Assembly (NCBI GenBank): GCA_947044405.1
Contig: CAMRHE010000115.1
Span: forward strand, 496,001-560,000
Reading direction: 5' to 3'
Origin: Leptodactylus fallax
Lineage: Eukaryota; Chordata; Amphibia; Anura; Leptodactylidae
DNA: 64,000 bases
Made by a program: the position numbers and the translations under genes
The notes under the pieces: generated by a model
Seen by the model: only the letters and a program-made list of their open reading frames with translations
Database searches by the model: none
Told to the model about the DNA's origin: nothing
Part shown: positions 56,466 through 64,000 of the stretch, piece after piece
Layout: every line of letters begins with the position of its first letter
Numbering within the stretch: the first letter of the stretch is position 1

Positions 56466-56796
56466 TTAACTTTATCCAGATCCTATGACATGACGGGAAG
56501 AGGATTGTGCACACAAGGCATCCCAGAAATATTGAACAGAAACACATTTGCAGGGAAGAAGAGTTCAAAATTACTCACTCAACATTTTAGAAATCTTATT
56601 TGAGGCTACAGGAAACATTTAGTGGAAGTGACTGCTTTTTACCAAACTGCTCTGTAGGTGTTTACTCACTGTGCTCAATACAAGGAATGAATGCCTCAAT
56701 TGTTAAAGGGAGTGATCGACTCTGTGCAGCCTGATAGTTAATAGACATTGTAATTGCATTGTGATCCATATACGTGTATCTACCTTATTCGAAGTA

Positions 56797-57201
56797 CAGT
56801 AATACCTCGTACATTCGCGAGGTTAGGGTCCAGAACCGGTCGCAGATCGCGAATGTTTGGTACAAGCGCTTAGAAGCGCTTACAATGCAGATTTCTAATG
56901 TTTAACCCCTAAATATCAATAAACTTTACCCTACAGTACTGTACAGTATACTAAAGTATACTGTACAGTACTGTATATTAATACATTCATTCATTTTTCT
57001 TATACACTCACAGTAAAATTAAACTAATTACCGGGTACGTAACGAACAGGACGCTACTACCCAATAGCGAAGGTGTTTTTTTTTATTAAATTTCACAGAT
57101 CTGAGAAAAAAGAGCAAAATCTATATATGTTAGTTGCCAAAAAAATATCGCGAATCTGTGAATTCGCAAATTCCGAAACGCGAGTGTACGAGGTATTACT
57201 G
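56797..57201 (-). mobile_element. Tigger/pogo-like MITE, copy 2 (405 bp)
   Basis: TA at 56795-56796 and 57202-57203, ends CAGTAATACCTCGTACATTC and GAGTGTACGAGGTATTACTG. It is the reverse orientation of 38887-39302 and otherwise nearly the same, with small indels (405 against 416 bp). Confidence 0.88.
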
Positions 57202-57483
57202 TATTGTCTTCTGCCAGTTTTATGAGCTCCGATGTATCACTCACATCTGGTCATGTCCCCAGTGACTATTTATAACCTAATTGGCTTCCACACACACAGA
57301 CTAATATCACTATACGTCAATAAATCTGTATCTGGGATGACCCTTTATTCAGATTTCAATAGCATCACTGAAGCATATCCCAATAAATGGACAAATCCTA
57401 GATGAGGTGATGAAAGAATTAGGTCAGAAGATAAATTGTAAGAATTTCACTAGTCAACTGCAGATGAAGCTTCAATAATCTTA

Positions 57484-57850
57484 AAGGGACAGGCCAGAAG
57501 TTAATATATATCACCTATCCACGCAATAGGTGATTCATGTTAGATTGATGATCATTTAAGTCTTTGGGATCCCCAATGATCACTAGGACAGAAGACGCCA
57601 GTCCCTCACACTTCCCCAACAGGACATCCACAGTCAAGAATGTACTATGCTGTACCCTCAACAACTCTATGGGATTGCAGAAATGGCCGATGGTACTTGG
57701 CTACCTCCCGCAGGGTTGTATGGAGCAGAAGTGCACATGTTCATCAATCATTTCATGCAGCTTCTCTCTACATTGCTGATGTGGAGGATCTACCTTGTAC
57801 TAGTCATCGGTGGGGATCCCAGAAGTAGACCTTACTAACATTTATCACCA
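57484..57850. mobile_element. Partial T2-type MITE
   Basis: TTAAAGGGACAGGCCAGAAG at 57481 is a T2-like left end. The middle has CTTTGGGATCCCCAATGATC against GGTGGGGATCCCAGAAG. The right end is degraded. Confidence 0.5.
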
Positions 57851-57859
57851 ATCCTAGGT

Positions 57860-58889
57860 TTAGTAAACTCTACCCTTTTTTTGTTTTGTTTTTTTTTTGT
57901 TTTCAGTGTTTGTTTTTGTTCATGTCATATATTGTGTTGTTGTTGTCAAGTTTGATCTGTGTCATGATCTTCAAGGCTGCGACGATCACTTGATCTATAG
58001 TAATGGGCACCACATTGAAGGATGCAATGGTGAGTAACATGATGTCTGTAGTCAGCCACTTGCCTGGGTGGATGTTATGTCTTAATCATGGTATCTTAGT
58101 GTATTTTATGTATTTTGTGTTTTCACTGACCACCATTTTCAGGTTCACTATTGACTAGTCATGAATTTGAACATTATTGTTTCATCCTGAGGATTAAAAT
58201 TTCTACAGACCAAATAGTCACAGGTGAGGATTTGATATACTGGGGCAGATAAACTACTAATGTCTAAGCTTTATACAGTACAAAGGTAAACTAGACAGTC
58301 TTATGGTACTACTGTTATTATAGTCTGTTGCTCTTATCTATCATAGGATGAGAGCAATGGACTTTCAAGCCTATAATGGGACTGATGCAGATGGAGCCCC
58401 CTCTGTCTGTGTCCAGTCCCATTCACTCTAATGTAAAAACATGAAAGACACTTTCTTGCATTATGTTTCTTCACTTTTCTAGAGGAAGAAAAAGTACTGC
58501 AGGAATGACTATTTCTTCTGTTAGAAAAGTAACCAAACACAACAGAAGAAAGCTTATATTAGAGTGAATGCAGACAGACAGTGCTGTGCCATAATTACTC
58601 ACTCTATCACCATTATAGTCCATTGATCTGATTCTATGAAGGATGAGAGCAATGAACTATAAAAACGGTAGTGTGAACATACCCTTAAATTGCACTAGAT
58701 TTTTCAAAGCCTTCTAATGCTGTTTGAAGAATGTAGAATTTTTAGACTGGCTAGTGGCTTGACACTGCTTATAAGTTGGCTAAGTTTCCAACAGAAATGC
58801 AGCAAAATTTTGGGCACCCAATGTTTCACATGAAACCCCATCCCTTTGAAAAACCTCACCCACAGTCTGACAAGGTGCAAAAACTGTTA
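57860..58889. other. Upstream flank, nothing recognised
   Basis: Includes a T/G-rich run (57875-57905). No exon or repeat pair that I can support. Confidence 0.4.
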
Positions 58890-59221
58890 GGGCCTTTGCA
58901 CATGACTGAGTCATGTTTGTGGAAAACAGTCTCTGTGTGGGTCGTTGCACCCTGACTGAACTTGGCCATGTGCATAGAAGTCACTACATCATAGTCAGTT
59001 ATGATACTATGAGCTCCTGAACGTCCTGATCGCTATACAGTGATGAATTGATAGAGTTATGTCACTTCATTACAGTAGTGATCGGACTGTTCGGGAGCTC
59101 ACTGTACAATAACTGACTATGATGCAATGGCTCCTATGCACATGGCTGAGTTCAGTCCGGGTACTACGACCCCCACATAGACTGTTTTCCACAGACAGGA
59201 TTCGGTCGTGTGCAAGGGCCC
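58890..59221. mobile_element. Palindromic MITE, 332 bp, TTA target duplication
   Basis: TTA at 58887-58889 and 59222-59224. Ends GGGCCTTTGCACATGACTGA and TCGTGTGCAAGGGCCC. Arms: ATCATAGTCAGTTATGATAC against ATAACTGACTATGATGCAAT; AGCTCCTGAACGTCCTGATC against GATCGGACTGTTCGGGAGCT. Confidence 0.85.
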
Positions 59222-61018
59222 TTAGTGTCCATTTTTTTGGTGCAAATTACTATAGAAATTCTGGTACATTTTCATTAGTTTAGGCAGCTAATATAATCTC
59301 TAATCTCATCCCTGTTTATCCGCAGTTTGACAGGACGATGGCTGTATGGTTTTGAGCCTCTGAAAACTACAATGTTTCTGTTCAGTGTACTTCAGCAGTT
59401 AGGAGATCAGGAGAAAGGAGGGACACACATTATACAATCATTGTCATAATGTAGACACAACCTTAAAAAGTATACTGGGCGGCCACACTGTGTTGCAACT
59501 GTGCATGGCCGAAGCCTTGAGCACCCACAACTCCCAATGCTTGTGCAATTTTGCAGATAACACTGAGATATATCTCTTATCACAATCTTACTTGCAAAAT
59601 CACATGGCTATTGGGTGCAGGAGTGGCCAAATGTGGTTGCTGCACTGTCTGACCCATAGCCAGTAGAGATATTAAAAAAGAGAAGGAATTGAAAGAAAAT
59701 ATAGTACAAAAATATATTACAAATTTTCCCAACTTTTTTGCAAAGTTCAAAGCCTGCAATTGAAGACAGCTGAATTTCCAGGAATTCTAGTATAATTACC
59801 TGTTCCAAGCGCATGTAACTGCCTGGAAAGCCTTATCCTAATACTCTCCACAGATGTGCGGACTTCAGTGCGTAGGTACAGTAGTAGAATTTCTGTTCCT
59901 TTTTCTAAATTGTATTAGGCTTCCTGTTTGTAGACATAAAACTATAGATGTGGCCTGTCATCGAGCCGTGTGATAGCAGAGTCACTTCCTTCCTAAAGTC
60001 AGAGAGTTTCCTGTCTTACATGCTGATGGGGGAGCAATTGACAAAGGGAAGGGTGAATATGTTGTCATAGTTGTCAGAGTAGTATCTTATCACCTTCTAT
60101 TTAGATAAGACAGTGAAGTTCATTGTCATCAGAACGGTGTCAGAAGCTTCATTGCAGAATACTGGTTTCAATCATCTGAAATTTGTGACATATTTGGCCT
60201 AGTTCACACATGTGGTCTTGATCATGGATGGACACAAACAGCAGCAGCCCCAGGCTGAGAACAGCATATGGAACCCTCTCTCTACAACAACTTATCATAG
60301 AGATTGCTGAGGATCCCACCATGTGATCAACTTATTATAGTGGTGCCATTGTAACACAAACTAAAGGTATGGCTGGGGTCACACACTGCAAAAATGCTGC
60401 CGAACTTCAGCAGCAATTTCTCCTGCAAGCTAAAAAACACCTGAAATTATAGATAACCGGCACTGGGTCGGTTACAATATGGTCCGGCCTGTCTTCTCCC
60501 AAGCTGCCGCCCAGATGCTGATCTCAGCATGTCATCCACCAGCGATGAGGCTGCACACGGACACTCCGTTCTTCTCTGAAGTCCTCTTTAATGAAGCAGA
60601 TATTGTATGTAGAAAATAGTAACTCTTCAGTGGCGTACAGTGACAGATAAGTGTTATACAGCAGTTGCAAGCTAGGTCTAGTTTGTAAGACCACAGACCT
60701 CCGCGACCTCGCCACCAAAGAACCCATCCTCTCACTCAAAAGTCTCCTAACGTGTTTTGGTTCTTAGAACTGAATGGCATCTTTGGTTAAGAGGAGTCTT
60801 CCCATCACATTCCAAGCAATCCTCCATTCAAGCTATCCTCCAAGTCGGCCCACTAACGAAGCATGGGAATGGGCCCTTAAAGAGTTTATTTTGTCCTACT
60901 TCCTTCAGGGATTTATTCAAACTGGACCGAGGGGTACAGGGGTGGTTCTGACCCTGGGTCTCATGATCTAAACCAGCACCCAACCCTCGCATTGTTCCGC
61001 CTCCTCCATCATCTTCCT
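59222..61018. other. RASSF2 upstream flank, possible regulatory stretch
   Basis: No exon proven. On the minus strand 60020-59925 has several GGAA-core sites (CAGGAAAC, AGGAAGGAAGTGAC, ACAGGAAGCC), which ETS factors could bind. Nothing else is recognised. Confidence 0.3.
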
Positions 61019-61022
61019 TTAA

Positions 61023-61970
61023 CCACTTCTGTACCGTGCCAATTTCTGGTCCAGGACCAGACACATTTTCGGGCTTTTTTGTATGTGCGGTTTTGAGGGC
61101 TATAACATTTTTATCATATGCGTTATTCAACTAATTTCTGCGTCTTTTTTTCGGTGACATATAGGGCTTTATTTTTATGTTTTTATTTTTCCATGTGTTT
61201 TCATTTTTTTTTTATATCCAAGAAAATATAAACAAAAGAGGAGGGAAAACGGGTCTGTTTTTCACTTTTCATTTTTTTTTAATTTAATAACACAAAGTGC
61301 TACTAAAAAACTTTATAAAATAGTTTTTCCTCTCCGCTACGGTAATTTTTATTTTTTATGGTGTCGTCGGGGGTGGGGCTATAACCTGTAATAAGGGGGT
61401 GTTTTTAACTTATTATTTTATTTATTTTTATAATTATTTTATTTACATTTTTTTTTTTAACTTCCCTATTCATTTTTTTTTTTTTTTTTAATTATTTTTT
61501 TTTTACATTGTGTCCCCATAAGGTCATAATAAACCTTTGGGGACATCTGATTACTTTTTTTTTGTTGGAGAGGCTGATTTCCCCTGTAACTGGGGCTGCA
61601 CGTTACTTCAATAATACTATACAGTAGAGCTGATCTGGGTCCTGTAGGACACAGCAGCTCTTACACACGCTGATCACGGCAGATTATGTGACCGCCAGGA
61701 AAGAGGAGAGCTGCAAGATGGCAGCGCCCATAGCGCTGTATACAGCGCTCAATGAGCGCTGTATACACAGCGATCGGGAAGGCGGGAAGGTAATAAACCT
61801 TCCTTGCCTTCTCTAAGGGAGCTCCGGCTGAAGTTATAGCCGGCTCCCAGTTTCAGCAACTGCACGATTTCATGCAGCTGCTGAGTTCTGCTTGGACGTA
61901 CCGGTACGTCCTTGCAGAACAAGGCAACCACCTTCTGGACGTATATAGTCTATGGGCGGTACAGAAGTGG
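61023..61970. mobile_element. TTAA-flanked non-autonomous DNA element, 948 bp
   Basis: TTAA at 61019-61022 and 61971-61974. Perfect 14-bp inverted ends CCACTTCTGTACCG and CGGTACAGAAGTGG. The interior is T-rich (61130-61560) with no transposase. An exact TTAA duplication points to piggyBac-like or Kolobok superfamilies. Confidence 0.85.
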
Positions 61971-62239
61971 TTAAATACAGTTTAAAAACACTGGACACCT
62001 GACAGAACCCATTATGGTCAATGGGGTCCAATGGGATCTGTGTGTAACCGCTTTTTTAGCGGTCCGGTCCGCCTCTCTGTTGTTTACATCACCCGACGGA
62101 CACAAACGATGGAGAGCCAGCACTACAGTGAACCTAGTGTTAGCCACTGGCAAGTTTGCAGCTGCTGACCTGCACCGATCACTCACCATGTGGCTCTGCC
62201 CTTAAAATCCCTTTGCATCAGTAGTGATCACAAAGTCCT

Positions 62240-62400
62240 CCTGATTTTGCTGCTGTTTTTTGAGCCAAATTCAGGAGTGGATTTAACAAAAGGGAAACTT
62301 GTAAGGGCTTCCTTTATATTTTCCATTCCTTTTCAAGCCATTCCATTTTGGCTAAAATGCAGCAAAATCTGTAAAAAAAAAAATGCTACCTTTCTCAGCC
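62240..62400. mobile_element. Partial Harbinger-type MITE
   Basis: TTTTTTGAGCCAAATTCAGG and GCTAAAATGCAGCAAAATCT match the centre of the 39937 family. The outer ends have decayed (only TCAGCC at the right). Confidence 0.6.
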
Positions 62401-62404
62401 TTTT

Positions 62405-64000
62405 CTGTCTATAACATAGTGACGGTGTGTTTCTGGTTGATGAGAAACTGTTGCAAATCTGCTAACCACTTGGGAGAGGGATTTCTTTTTGCCAGACCGT
62501 CCCACTTTCACAAAAAAGGCTGCAGTAATAAAATGCAAAAAAAAGGTTTAACTGTTTGTGGCATGCCCAAAGTGTAATAATTATAATACACACGGAGCCT
62601 GGCGGACCCCATTGACTATAGTGGGGTTAGTTGGGTGCCCGCCATTTAAAACTGATAGTGGCGGAGAAAAAAAGTCCTCCATGCAGGACTTTTTTCTCTG
62701 AGGCATCTTCAACAGATGCAGATGTGAACCCAGCCTTAAATTGCAACCCTGGAATATAAAGCACGCATCATATTACCATAATCATAATGTAGACATGGCC
62801 TTAAAAAGTATACTGGATGGAGGGGACAGGGCTAGGAAAAAACTGCATGTTTTTTTTTTTATTTAGCAGTTGTTTTTCATCCACAACGTTCAGTAACGCT
62901 CATTCTGCACTGCCATATTTATCCTCCTAGTCCCCTTGATATAGTTTTCTGCCAAAAAGCGAGATTGTATCGGATCTAGAGAGAAGTAGTGAAACCTGTC
63001 ATTATGGTTTTCCCATTTCCTTCTGCTGGGATCTCAGTTTTGGCACACGTGAGGAGGAAACATGGACCACAAATAACAGCATGTAGATGCGGCATTGAAG
63101 AGTGATAACATCAAGAAGACAATTGATTTCCAGATATTAAGAGACTTTATCATTTATAGATGACCAAGAAAATGTAGTATAAAAGCTAATGTGTCTATAC
63201 ATATAAAGAAGGGCTTATAGTCACAGCATGAAGTGCCGGTAACAAGCAGTGAAATGTTGACAGGAAACCACATCACATGGCAAGTAGAGAAAAAAAGGAA
63301 GTTCACACTTGACAAAGCTCCATTTAGAGCAGCAGCTTCAGATCTCTGCTCTCTGTGTCTCCTTATATTGTGAATCACATCATGTATTTTTGCTTGTAGC
63401 TGTATAGAATTAAGGTTGCTTTTTATTTTATTTTTTTTATCCAGAAACAGCCCAATACTTGGCTATCAACTGTCCTGTTTCCGTTCGCTGGGTTTCCAAT
63501 AAACATAGCACAAAAATAGCGGACAGTAACGGAGCCCTTGGGACCCTCTTGACTAACTGAAATTGCCAGGCAAAAAAATTCTGGATTTCTAATGGATCTG
63601 TCCATTAGATGTGAACCCAGCAAAAGTCAAACACATTAGGCTTCGTATAACGGTTCTACAGCCGTCCATTTGATGATGAGATTGTAAATCTAATGTATAT
63701 GTCAGCGTTAGTCTTGTAGTCCAACTTAGCCATTTTAAAGTGAAAGGGGTTGAATTGCAATACCAGACACAGCCAGTAGACTAGAGAGGAGCTGTTTCTA
63801 AAAAAAAAAAATCTACTCTCATACACTGTATCTTTTCATGCACAAATTGAATACTAGACAAGGAAAAGATCCCCCCAAATATTTGAGTTTTCCTCTCTAA
63901 TTGAGCTGTTAAACATACTATAAAGCCATTACAGCTCCTGTAAGGACTGGCACTCCTGGAGCAATTGATATTAGGAGTTCGGAAAGTTAGTGATAACTCC
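62405..64000. other. Distal upstream flank, nothing recognised
   Basis: I see no CpG-rich block, exon or complete repeat. RASSF2 non-coding first exons could be here or beyond the window. Confidence 0.4.

Overview
This is a vertebrate chromosome window, most likely from a frog (anuran amphibian). That is an inference from three things: one host gene with a frog-like protein, abundant Tc1-like DNA transposons, and many small palindromic elements with TTAA or TAA/TTA target duplications, including T2/Kolobok-type elements with TTAAAGG termini as described in Xenopus. No bacterial, phage or viral gene system is present. No single-exon open frame here is a host gene; the long open frames are transposon genes or repeat translations.

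The one host gene is RASSF2 (Ras association domain family member 2) on the minus strand. I assembled it by reading conserved protein segments, splice sites and phases on the reverse complement. Ten coding exons run from an ATG at 54976 to a TAG at 9912. They total 963 nt and encode 320 aa, against 326 aa in human RASSF2. All phases join without error, and the Ras-association and SARAH domains are complete. Intron 6 uses a GC donor. A probable 3' UTR runs down to a distal AATAAA at 7798-7803. I could not identify 5' non-coding exons or a promoter.

Layout. 1-2460: the 5' half of an L1-like LINE on the minus strand, with intact ORF1 and a 5' UTR of about 124-bp tandem monomers. 2455-2710: an extreme poly-G/poly-A tract. 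2780-4680: CR1 and L2 LINE remnants. 4917-9188: small MITEs and the RASSF2 3' UTR. 9912-54976: RASSF2. Intron 8 carries a 3-kb, 30-bp minisatellite. Intron 7 has a Tc1-like element split by another insertion, and a 418-bp palindrome. Intron 4 has a full-length Tc1 copy and a 23-bp minisatellite broken by three insertions. Intron 3 has two more decayed Tc1-like elements. Intron 1 has a decayed Tc1 nested inside a MITE, and a second full-length Tc1 copy. 55000-64000: upstream flank with MITEs, including a Tigger-like element and a 948-bp TTAA-flanked element.

The window is best read as a normal host gene with introns expanded by several generations of transposons, at least five distinct Tc1-like families among them. 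I did not find a previously undescribed system. The points most worth following are the twin Tc1 copies (one with an intact DDE triad, one with the first catalytic Asp changed to Asn), the stop-free intronic minisatellite, the nested insertions that give relative ages, and the GC-AG intron.
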